From Rhytidiadelphus loreus (taxonomy: Eukaryota; Streptophyta; Bryopsida; Hypnales; Hylocomiaceae): a stretch of DNA of 64,000 nucleotides. Position 1 is the first letter of the stretch. Each line of letters opens with the position of its first letter. The stretch is from contig OX344761.1 of NCBI GenBank assembly GCA_947034895.1, positions 23,448,863 to 23,512,862 on the forward strand, read 5' to 3'. Under the pieces are notes generated by a model. The model had not been told where the DNA came from. It searched no databases and saw nothing but the letters and a program-made list of their open reading frames with translations. Shown here piece after piece: positions 12,094 through 23,500 of the stretch. The position numbers and the translations under genes were made by a program.

Positions 12094-12268
12094 AACTAGT
12101 TTAAGTTGAAGGCAATTGTTATTGAGGTGGCAAAGTTGTTATGCGCAAAATGTAATTGCACACAATGAAATGTGTAATATTAATAATCACTTCATTGTGT
12201 GCAATCATGTTTTGCGCACAACAACTTTATCACCTCGATTGCAATTGCCTTCAGCTTAATCTAGTTTA
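12094..12268. repeat. MITE-like hairpin element with 75-bp arms
   Basis: The left arm (12094-12168) and the right arm (12191-12268, reverse complement) match over about 75 bp with a few mismatches. Shared blocks include AACTAGTTTAAG/CTTAATCTAGTTT, AAGGCAATTG/CAATTGCCTT and a TTGCACACAATGAA core flanking a loop of about 22 bp. It is non-coding and foldback in structure. It is a different family from the one at 671-821. Confidence 0.75.
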
Positions 12269-13408
12269 GATCTAGGAGTGAGCTTGGGAAATTAAGTTGA
12301 AGTCTTGATCTCGTTGATTTTGGTTTGAAGTTTGTCATTTTGTGAGGGTATGTTGTAAATGTGAAGTTTTAGATTTTAAATGGGTCATATCGTACATTGT
12401 TCTTTCTCCAACTGAATTCACATCTCATAAACATAATTAATCAGATAGCAAAGTTTGGGAAACAAAATTTTACTCACCTTGAGTTGTAGATTTTGCTCAA
12501 ATCAAAATGAAACTACTATAGAAACCTAAGTAACAAGAAGCATGGATCAAACTAGAACATCAAATGCCCTAATCTTAACATACATTTAAAATTTGATGCA
12601 ACTAGTGATATAGATGCTCTTCTTTCAAACATTCCAAGTCTAGCAATCCTAATATTCTAAAAACATAGATTTTACTAGTTCACGGTGAACATAGATGATA
12701 TAAGAACCTAGAGTCAATTGATCTTGGACAAGTGTACATATAGGACTAAAATAACACTCAATTTCTAGTTAATTACTATGTTGCCATTGCCAATAGGCAT
12801 GATTTTTCTACATCCTCAAAACTATAAGTTCCTCACACTACTATTGAACTATCCCATATCATCTCTAGATATTGAATCCATACTTCACTAAAGAGTGATT
12901 TTCAAAATTACTTGTGAATCAAGTAAAAAGAACTATCAATAATACTATTTACACACCAAGTATCGTGATTATAAACCTCCACATGCTTCATCTTGACTCT
13001 TGCCACCCAATTCTAAATACCCTTCAATGCAAAATTATCAAAGTGACAAGTGCACTACAAACAAGAGAACAAATATAGAGATCCAATCATCAATCCAACC
13101 AATTGATCCCAATTCATTATTTCAATCCTTGTAATGTGTAATTATTAGAAGCATTGGTACAAAGTTATGTACACTTAGCACTAGAGGATTCAAACACACA
13201 TGATTGAAGTAACATCTCATAAAAAATCTAATTCATCAAATATTAAAGTTTGGCACATAAAGATTTTTTAATGTTTTTCAATCTTAGGGCCACTTCATAC
13301 TCTAGCCATCCAAATTGAGAGGTCATGGCATTGAATGGCCAAACTTTGTTGAGAGTCCAAAGAAATGAGGAATAAACAGGCAATAAAAAATAGCAATTGG
13401 AGCCTTTA

Positions 13409-13557
13409 GCCGGCCATGGTGCGAAGTCTTCAAAGGCCAAGCCCAAAATCCAAACCCTTAACAATGAATTCTCACAGCTTCTTAATTTGGTCAGCCATAG
13501 TGTAAAGCCTCCAAAGGCCAAGCCCAAAGTCCAAACTCTTAGTAATTAACTCCCACG
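13409..13557. repeat. Two-copy tandem duplication, about 81 bp
   Basis: A unit containing AAAGGCCAAGCCCAAA, followed by TCCAAAC and a CTCAC/CTCCCAC end, occurs at about 13409-13476 and again about 81 bp downstream with roughly 15-20 percent differences. It is non-coding. Confidence 0.65.
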
Positions 13558-14266
13558 TACCAATCTAATGGTTGAGATCTTGTCATAAATTGATGGCCTT
13601 TCAACCATAGTTTGGACATTCAATTCTAACGGACCCAAACTTCCTTTGAGAGTCCATCGCCATGTAAATAATTTATTGCCATGGAAGTAGTTGAGGATAA
13701 AAATAAATATTGAATAAAAGTATAATTTTAACATCTTATTAAAATTAAATGACTTTCTATTCAATATAATGAAAATAGATTTCGATATCCACATCATAGC
13801 TACAGTAAAAACTTGAAAGCCTCTTACCAACTATTATAAGCTTGATTATGAACTGATTACGTAAATTAGTTTAAAATTTCGATAAATAGTGTCTGTGACG
13901 AACCCAAGGCATGAATGATTCATGATTGCAACCAAACTGAATGTCAAATATATTTGCAATGTAGAAGTAAAAATGTTCCAAGAATTTAATTGAATGCGAG
14001 GTGGTTGGGTGGATTGGATAGACTAAAAGTTAACACAAATAAATTGATAACATTTCTTTTCTCCATCTGAGCAAAGAGCAGTACAAAATCTGGTGAGCGC
14101 CTGCACCCAAAACAACAACTTGAAAAGCATTGTCTAGTCCTAAATTCTACAACCAAGCTGCTGTTGCGACCAACATGAGCCTCGTACTAGCTGGCAAGAG
14201 AGCAAAGAGAGGTTGGAAGAATGAGTTGGAAGAATTGGATAACAGAGGTCAAACGGTTTCCCTACT

Positions 14267-14620
14267 TTACATGAATGTGGCCACCAGCAAAGCCCATCTC
14301 ATCTCTCCAGTGCAATTTTCCGTCGTGATGTGCTTAGGAGATGTTGAAAACATGTCATTCGACTGAAAAACGTTCTCTTCAAACAATGCAATAAGATAGA
14401 AAAAACCGACTTACAGGACTTTGGCATCGAAAGTCGGGATAGATATCTGCAACCGAAATAAAACTCAGTAAAGAAAGGATGTCCTTACAAACAGTTTCTT
14501 AGAAGAGGCAGAAATTTACCAGCAAGTAGCCAACCGAAAGAAATCACGCATTGATGATCCTCTCAAACTCGGCATGGAGATCTTGTGCGAAAAGACAGCC
14601 AGGAGCGAGCGGAATTTGCG
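14267..14620 (-). other. Weak spliced-gene candidate, unknown product
   Basis: Three well-formed splice blocks lie in a row on the minus strand: an exon ending at 14520 (donor GTAAAT), a 32-nt exon 14446-14415 (acceptor GGTTGCAG, donor GTAAGT), and an exon 14362-14267 (acceptor TTTTTCAG) ending in TAA. One frame stays open through all three and gives a C-terminal piece containing DIYPDFRCQSP and ending in LLVATFM. I do not recognise it, and the start is not defined. It may equally be a non-coding transcript. Confidence 0.2.
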
Positions 14621-16608
14621 TCCCTTCATCAGAGCGCAGGACATGCGGAACACCTCATCTCCCGGATGCCATCACCTTGGTCAACAAACTCAAATCTTCT
14701 CTGCAGATATATATTTTAGCCGCTCACATTTGGAAGAAATTCCTCCGTCGATGCTTTCCTGCACGTGTACTCACACCATGGTTCTATGAAGCAAAACATT
14801 CTGCTGAAAAGTGATGACGGAGACTCCCCAATGGAGTACGCCCTTGCCACATTAAGGTGGCACTCATTCCATTCTTGCATATCAATTTTCACTGTCAACC
14901 TCGGGGAACGATTAGTTTGCATATCAGCGCCCCCTTTAATAGATAGAGGGGCACGAATATCCGGAGCACCGGAGTGGTGCTGTTAGATTAGGAGAAGCAA
15001 GCTACTTTTCCTTGAAAAACAACAACACTGGACCCCCCTGAATTGTCGAGCAAAAGCGACCTCCTGGAAATGCAAAATCGCACATCGCTTTTTCGATCCG
15101 AAATGGAGACCATGTTTTTCCTACACCTAGATGTCAAGATCACGTCCCTTACCGTACTATTCCGCACAGAATAATTAATACCTTGACTTCGATCAGCTGC
15201 ACAGACCCCATATGGATGGATATTCCACTAGATTGTTTGCGACTAGCTGGGCCCCTGCTGGTTGTAGACGAGCTTCCAGCACATTGGTACGAGCTTTATA
15301 TGTACGAGCAGACCAGCAGACCAGCAGCATCAGCAAGGATCAACCGGACAGCATACACAGCGCCCCAACAAACTCCCACAAAACCAGCAGCTACTGTAGT
15401 AGGCAGCTCAGCAGTCCCCATGGTCAGCAGCCACCAGTCCCCACAGCTCAGGTGCCACACCAGAAAAATGGTGTTATCCCACGACCCCACTCAGCACTAG
15501 CACCACAGTACCCAGAATGTGAACAAACCAAAGCTTACCAAGTCAGACATCATATAATGGAACCTTCTTTTGACATGATTCTTCAAAATGGTATCTGGTT
15601 TAGGAAACTTAAGTCTCTTAGCACTTCCTCAAAAGTAACAAAGCAGAAAGCTAGTTGTATCCTAATATGTCACTGCCATGTCTTTGAAATACAAAAAAAA
15701 GTGGTGAGTCACAATTTCACGCTGGTAATGAAAATGTATCTAAAACCTGCTCTACGACAGCAGACCTCTAACAGAGACCCACTTACTTCATGTGCACTAG
15801 TGCATGTTAAGAAAAGCAGATGAACCAGGTCAACAAACTAACCAGCCAAACAAATCCACAACGGCGAAACTTAAAAGTTGCTACTTCCTGTCAACAGCCA
15901 GCAATGCCCAAAGTACTGCTCAGCATCCATTGCCAAATCTAGCCACTCCAAACTTCCCAGAAGCTTGCTCGACAGAGTACGAGTGCATCTGCCATCAAAA
16001 ATATGGGCAAATGTCAGATACATCCCGTGTAATATATTTGCGATCACCACAAAACAGATACATCCAACAATTGCGTCAGTAGGCCTATCAAGCTGCAATA
16101 TCCAGCCGGCAACTTAGATTATGGCAAAAAACAAAAACCACTACGTATATTCAAATGATGAGCTTCTGAAGAACTTAATAAGTCGAAGTATTTTCAATGC
16201 TCATAGGATATAACAAATATATAGTAAACTATCAAGTCCAGTAGTTTCTTTCTAAAGAAAGAGAACCCTCAGGACTTTTGGAGGAGTAAAAAATCTGATT
16301 GCTTATGACTATCCAACAAACAGCCTACTTACATTGCTTACAATGTAATCACAATGATAATCGCATGTAATCCCCAAACGCACAGCTATACCCAAAGATA
16401 AGAGCAGTCTTATAAAATAAAGCAAAACTCTCTGAAAATCATCCGAGATCAATCTTTACCGTAAAGAATTCAACCCCCTAAAAATGTTACAAAATTTCAA
16501 TGATAATAAATTGTACGAAAATCCAGAAGAAACAGGACAATGAACTTCACAGAAGTGAAGGAAACTAACTATTGTAATCACATAGAGAATGGAAAAAATA
16601 CCTCAAAA
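14621..16608. other. Intergenic stretch upstream of the candidate and downstream of SC35
   Basis: Composition is mixed and GC is higher than in the deserts. The longest frame is a plus-strand ORF at 15212-15823 (203 codons), rich in Ser/Gln/Pro, with no recognisable domain and no support beyond length. The part next to 16609 probably holds the SC35 3' UTR. Confidence 0.45.
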
Positions 16609-19600
16609 TCAAGCCCCATCAGACTGAACAGGAGAAAGACTACTCCGAGGAACGTCCGCAGAGTGACTACGACGGGGCTGGCCTGGAGAAAGGCTACCCT
16701 GAAGTGGCGAAGCTGAGCGGCTTCGGGCTCTTGGTGAAACTGACACTCGACGACGAGGGGAAGGTTCACGATCAGGAGATTCACTGCCCCTGACAATTGA
16801 GATTGAAGCAGACATGAGACACGTGCATGAATAAAAGTCATGCCAACTAGGAAAAATATTGTGAATTACACGAAAACAATTTTCAGATTGGGCAGGTTGT
16901 CACAACAAAATACATCACGTAAGAAAAAGAAATTGCATGAATGTCAGCATAATTGCAGTTCAGCAAAGATCTGAAAATAATAATTACCGGGCCGTATGCA
17001 AAGGAGACCTGTTTTCAACCTCCTTCATGGGCTCGTCGGAACCTGATCGCTTCTGAGGGCTGCGGCTCAAACTTCGGCTGGGACTGCGACTCATGCTCCT
17101 CTTCCTTCCAGGGCTCTGCTTCATTCTTGGACTACGTCCTTTGCTTGGGCTGCAATAAAATAAACCAAATCAGCTCTGACTTGCCTGGTAAATTCAGAAC
17201 AGAAACCAAGATCCTTTCAAAACCATTGTCTCACGAGCAACAAAATGCTAGGAAACAAAGGACAGATCACAAACAGAAGTAACAGTTATTATCTACTTAA
17301 CTGGCACAGATAACCATAGAAGTTATGTGAAATACATTAGATATCCGAGCTGGCACGATACGAGCACATGAATAGAAATTGAATAGAAATTCAGCACCTG
17401 CCATGTTGGGAACCCTTCGGTCGATCGGATGCGCTGCGAGAATACGGCTTATCGTCACCACCAGCACGACCCCGACTGCGGCTCCGGCTGCGACTCATGC
17501 TCCGAGAAGCACTGCGGCGCCTTGAGTCATGCCCCCTTTCTCTCTCCCTCTCACCACCCCGATATTTCGCCTCGCGTTCTCCACCTCGGTACCTCTCTCT
17601 CTCATTTCGATCTCGGCTGCGACTACGACGGCGTGTGTCTCTGCTTGGATGCCGATCATCGTCCCTGTACCTTCGATCACGACTGCAGATAATGCAAGAG
17701 CCGGAAATTATTCCTTAGAAATTAAGCTGGATGTAGAATCTCTATGAAAACATTTACAACTCGAACTAAAAAAACAAATACTTGGCGCAACAAGCGCTGA
17801 AAAAGGATACTTATATTGCACGACAGCGAACTGAATATTGTACTTGAACTCAAATAATTGCAAAAATCTCTTAACAGATATAGGAAAACATAACTTTGTA
17901 CAACTATCAATTCTTCCATACCTTGGGCGTCTTGGGCTCTGACTTCTGGATCGGCTCGACTTCTTGACAGTAGTGTCGGTGATCCTACCACGATGACTAA
18001 ATCCCCACCACAAACACCAGAATCACAATGAGCACGGCTTGACACAATCACGGAAGGCCAAAATCAATCGTACACTATTACCAACTGTAACCCTTCGGGT
18101 CTGCTATATTCAACAAAGTAATCTCCAAATCAGGCGTTCAATTATGCTTCCATATGAGACACTACATAGGTAACTGGAGACTCACATAGGCTCATCATTT
18201 CGACCATACTTCGCACTCTGCACCACAATGTTTCTTCCATCTACGGCCCTACCTGCATCAAAGCGAAACGAACAAAGCAAGAATTAGGTCATCACTACTC
18301 ACGCACACAGTTTCCATCTCTCTACTAGACGTTGCATACAACTATGCCTCACCCACCAATACTATCCCAGCAGAGCGCAAGAAACTGGTACAAGGAGAGG
18401 CTAAAAGAAAAGGACAGAGTCGTGGAACACCAAGTACATAACAAACAAACAAACAAACCGCTTCAACGGCGGAGTATTCAGTGTGCGTGAACAATTAGCT
18501 TGCCCCTCACTAAACACCATACATAATATAACATTGGACGACAGAATTAAAATCGGGGACTAGCCCTCGGGATATAAGAGGCATGAGCTCAACCATCCAG
18601 CCTCTCGATCGCCTTCTGTGCTTCGTCAGCATATTTGTAACGGACAAATGCAAAGCCGCGGGACTCTCCAGTCCTGCAAAACCAGCATACCGACCAAGTC
18701 AGGTCCCACGACAAACAACCGCAATTACGAAAGCAGATCTTCAAGAAACTCCTCAAAACAGAGCATTCATACGAAAAACATTTTGCAGAACATATTTCTC
18801 GTTTGCCAGACCCTCCGTCAACACCAACGTGAAACCCTTACCTACGATCTCTGGGGATGAAGATGTCCACCACCTTGCCATAGCGGTCAAACAAAGGATA
18901 GAGATCATCGGCGCTAGTTCCTGAACATACAACAGCGAAACATTCCAGGTACAGTCAAATCCATATAGATAACTCAACAGCTAGACAGTTCTCATCAACG
19001 ATACAAGAAAAGAGAGATCATAAGTGCTAGTACGAACTGTAATTCGAGTTATCGGGGGAAGCGGCGGGCCAGAGATTGTCCCATAAAGGTCTACAACCAG
19101 GGCGACTGGAATTAACCTCAGAAGGAATCCATACAGAAAACACCAACGCTCACCGGGAGGTGGTCGATAGAAGAATGAGTAACGATGTAGACAACAACAG
19201 AAATAGTGACAAATACTTTATCATAGACAGAAAGAGTCAAGTAACCAACTCGGAAAATCTTGAAGAAAAAAATTGTAAGAAGCCTATTCAAGAATCTATG
19301 AAGAAGGCAATTGCAAAATACGTGATCGATCAGCGTCATGACACTAGAAAGACCCTAGGCATTAATCGTGAAAATAAAAACGCGCGCGAGAATAAGCAGG
19401 TATCGCGAAGATAACGGTGGAAAGTAGAAGTACGAAGAAAAAAAGGGAAATAAAAGTCCCAGACAGAAAATATGCTGAGATCAACAAGCTTCTGCAAAGA
19501 CTTACTCTGCAAGTAAAATAAATAAATAAAAAACGAAAGGAAATGGGGATAGAAAACAAAAATGCTTGCTCTTCATGGATCGGCCTAAATTTTGACTTCC

Positions 19601-20540
19601 GCAGGTGATGCTCGGTACACCTCCGGTTGCTCAAGATCTAAAACCAGTTTGGAGACGATAGACATCAATGGATTGCCTCATCCCGTCAAGGGTTAAGACA
19701 CTCAAATTGACCTATTCTTCTGCTATTTCGAAATGTACACCCTCCGGTAATCCAATATCACATCCTAATCCGACCAAGAAACGCTCTGAGGGGTACCAAT
19801 TGAACATAAGATGTCTCCCAAACTAGCTGTTACATGAGAGGGAGACATGACGAGCGTAATCCCCATAAAGGCAAGGTAGTACCAGCACGTACTATACACT
19901 CGATTTCGAATAAAAGAACCACACCCCTGATCCTAAGACACCAAACATTCAGAACTTCTCCACCAACATCAGACTCGTTGATACCAGCAACACTTCCCCC
20001 ACAGAACCACTCCTGGAAACGAAATGGAAAGCCCAAAACCTAATGTCCAGCACTAGCAATCACCACTAAAAAAAAAACCTCCACCTAGGAAAACGCACAA
20101 AGAAATGGACGGCGGGAGCATTCGATGCCTCCCGAAAATTTCCATAAATGAGAACGAGACATGGCGAGAGTAACCCCGATGAAGGTGCGGTACTGCCGAC
20201 ATACCAAGAATTCACTAGAAAACGAAACTCCCAAGCAAAAGAACAAAAGCCCTAATTTTCAAGATACAAAACCTCATTCAACGGCAACTGCACAAATTCG
20301 TCAGCAACACCAGACTCGATGAAACCAGCAACATAAGCCACACAACCATTCCAACCAAATCCAAAACCCTAACCTCCCAAGCCCTAAAACCCCGCACTTC
20401 CACTCCACATAAAAGAAATGCGGGTCAACAGAACAACAGAGTCGTGAGGAGAACGAGGACATACGAAATGTGATATTGAGCACGAGCAACGAGTAAGTGT
20501 CGCGGATGTCCGGAGGCCCCGCTCGTCCGAAGTGCGACAT
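16609..20540 (-). CDS. SC35: SC35-type SR splicing factor, 8 exons
   Basis: SC35 is a nuclear SR protein that binds exonic RNA through its RRM and recruits the spliceosome through its RS domain. Exons 20540-20465, 18920-18842, 18673-18594, 18252-18186, 17996-17922, 17682-17398, 17149-16988 and 16789-16609 join in frame to 334 aa; all introns are GT-AG. The N-terminus MSHFGRAGPPDIRDTYS and following LLVLNITF (RNP2) match plant SC35 very closely. RNP1 RGFAFVRY is at 57-64, and the RRM runs to about residue 98. The C-terminal half is an RS domain with SRSRSRS and RS/RD/RE runs, then SP-rich repeats ending in SPVQSDGA. Intron 1 is the longest (about 1.5 kb) and contains a local duplication. Long introns in the RRM region of SR genes often host regulated poison exons, which I cannot confirm here. 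The gene is intact. Confidence 0.94.
19834..20400. repeat. Diverged tandem duplication inside SC35 intron 1
   Basis: A segment starting GAGACATGACGAGCGTAA at 19842 recurs as GAGACATGGCGAGAGTAA at 20156, an offset of 314 bp. Later matches include a CACCA-ACATCAGACTCG block against a CACCAGACTCG block and parallel CCACTCC/CCATTCC segments. Two diverged copies therefore lie in tandem at the 5' end of SC35 intron 1. Confidence 0.6.
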
Positions 20541-23500
20541 GGTGAAGTGCAGACTCCTGTTGCTTCCGAAGCGGGGTTTTAAGAGTACGGCGGGTGCGAG
20601 AGACTTCTGAAGAGTGAAACTGAAAAATGCGAGGAAAGAAGAGCACGGTGAGCGCACAAAGGAGGGGCGCAACAGCAAACCGCTGCGACGGCTTGAAATC
20701 CAGAAAGAGGATCCACACTTCGTGGTCTGATCGAAGCTGTCGGGGAAGGAACCTGGAGCGTCAAGGACTCGGAGAAGGACAGTCCACCGACCGATGGTCG
20801 GATGATGGTTCGTGATGTGCGTCCATTGGATGCAACAATTATCACTTGTGACCTTTTCACACCTAGTTCTCAAGTAAGGCTTCCTGTTGGAGGGGTCCAG
20901 CCTGGACCTCCGGCCTCCAGTTGCAAAAGTTGAAATCATACCTTCCGGACCCTAGTTTCCTTTCCCAAATGTACCCTATGTTAAGATTTCAAAGTTTTTT
21001 CTCCTCTCTGCCCATTTTGGGCCTCTAATTCCAAACCCCAATGGAAATGGCTCTAATACAAATGACCCTTTAAACTTATACTCCGTATATGTTACAAGCA
21101 ATCCTTTTTTGTTACCACCATAGGACCAGATTGCACCATTTCAAAATAAATGTCTACTTATTGCTTTAAAAAGTAAATCTTTTCTTGCCAGAAATTTTCC
21201 ATTCCTATTAGTTAAAATGTGGATGAAGTTTCCAAATTTGGATGAAAAAAGTGTATGAATATAATTGAAAAGCATTTTTTGGTCCAAAAGATGAATGAAT
21301 GTAGAAATTCAATGCTTCATCAAATTTTAAGTGATTGCCATCTTGGCACTTTCTCAAAAAAGTAAAAAAAAAGGGTTGGTTACAAGTAGACCAGTAGGTT
21401 GTAGAAGATTTCTACTCCATAGAGCATTCTAAAATGTAACAATAATATATATTTAACTTTTTGGTTATTAACAAATGATATAGATATTTTAACTTATCAT
21501 TTGTTTGGCTATTTTGACACATAGCAAGGTACAAAAGTGATTATGTAGAATTAATACTCGTAACATTTAACCCATAAACTATGCCCAAGGCACCACATTC
21601 TAGTGTCAACAATACATTAACTGAGTTAAATAAAACCTGACCAACACCTTACCAATTTGCTATTTTTAGCAATTTATATTTTTCAAAATTTCTTTTTGAA
21701 GTTTGGTTTTAGCATCAAAAATCTGATTTTGAAAATGAATGAATATTATTTTTCAATAGAAGATTTTGTGCAAGGATGTCCATTGCAAATCTTGATTTTC
21801 TCATTGTTGAGGGGTCTTGGAAATGAGCCTCAAATACACTAGAACTTGGAGACAAAATCACATTAGAAAATCATTTAAAAAAATTGTAGAGTAGATATTG
21901 AAAAGCCGTAAATTGATTGGAGTTATGCATGTTATGCCCTTTAACCTCATATATTTTTGGTGACCAATTTTTTTAGTATTGCTGAAATGCAAAAGAACAT
22001 TGCGAAGACAATGCAAAAGAATACAACAAGGACGATGTGGAAGAACATAGTGCAAATAAAATATGGAATTCAAGTTCAACCAGACTATGGAATTCACAGC
22101 AATCAGTCTTGTAATTCAAGTGTTGTAAGCCCGATGATTCAAGTTTTGTCAATCTAGCAATTTATGTGAACAATTGAAACATCAAATGTAATTTGAGACA
22201 AGCAAGTTTAGAAAATCCTTGATTTAATTTGAAACAAGAGAGAAGTAAATATTAGTAACATTTCAAATTTTGTTTCAAATTTCATTCCTCAAAAAAATTT
22301 AAAATCCTATAATTCTATAATATACTTCAACCAAATTTCTTTCCATCAAATTGTTCTTGGTATAAGCTTATGTTCTTGGTATATTATGATGTTAATAACT
22401 ACTATTCCCAATTTGCTTCAAAAAATACATACTATCATTGGAACTTTTTGTTAGTGTAGTTTTTACTTATGAAATTGTTCACAAAATTATACAAATTTGA
22501 AAAATATATATGTATTTTATAAAAATTCAAATTTCATAAATGGTATTATTTATTACATATATAAATATTAGAAAATCAAAATTTTGGAATTAAAATGATA
22601 AACTGATGAGATTTAATTGGTTTATTATCATTGAGGTTTAATAAGTACATAATTATAAGATTCACTCTATAATGTGGTATAACACCAAGGCCATGCGATG
22701 CTCGAGATGCAATGTCACCATATAATTTTTCATTCCATATACTACTTCATTTATTGGATGCAACTCCGGGAAGTGAGGGTAAAAGACTCCTCAAAAATGC
22801 AAAGTCACTTTCTATTGTCTTAATTAAAATACAATAGATAATGTAGCACAAATCTCTATCTATTTTTTTTAGATCCAAAAATGTGAACTATAAAGTCATT
22901 TAAATAAATTTAAAATCACAATTGTGAGATTTAAGGCATCATGGTCATCCAAATTTCTTTTCAACCTATTTCAAATAATTGAAAATAATATATGCTTCTA
23001 AAAACCAAAGAAATCATTATCCTTTTGTCCATTTAGACTTATAGTAGCCTTCTAACTTCTAACATTAGTCTCAGTGTAATTTGACTTAGACCACAATTTG
23101 CTCCTCTTTCAATTGCAACCAACAAGATTTGAGTAGTCTCTTGCTCTAATTTTGGTGAAAACCAACTCAAAAGTGTTTAAAATAGCTTGTAAGTGGAAGA
23201 ATAATTTTTGTATCAAATTTCATTCATTTTTTGTAACATTGATTTACAATATTTTCACATCATTGTATGATATTTAAGTACGATAAAATTATTAGGTATT
23301 TTTTTATTGTATTCTAAATGGAATTCTATTACAAAAATGACATATTGATTAGTGAATATTAGCACTAAGCTCAATTTTCCTAAAACTTTATTTGAACTTC
23401 ACTATGATCTTTTTTTCATTTGAGTCAAACTAATTAAATAAATATTTTCAACTATGAATCCTACTTTACCTCAAGATGGAGTAAACTTCTTCTTAAGGTA

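Larger units (their letters stand above)
10457..14266. other. Intergenic stretch without recognised genes
   Basis: 10.46-11.3 kb is relatively GC-rich and CpG-containing and may be a promoter or 5' UTR of the divergent exon. ORFs at 10695-10922 and 11334-11606 on the plus strand and 10899-11150 on the minus strand match nothing I know. From 11.3 to 14.2 kb the sequence is AT-rich and holds a hairpin element and a local duplication. Confidence 0.5.

Noticed and set aside
15212..15823. 203-codon plus-strand ORF
   Set aside because: Longest frame in its region, but Ser/Gln/Pro-rich with no domain, no clear start context and no splice support; probably chance in mixed-composition spacer.
20301..20939. 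212-codon minus-strand ORF at the SC35 start
   Set aside because: Reads through the exon 1 donor and extends into 5' UTR; only the 25 codons from 20540 belong to SC35.
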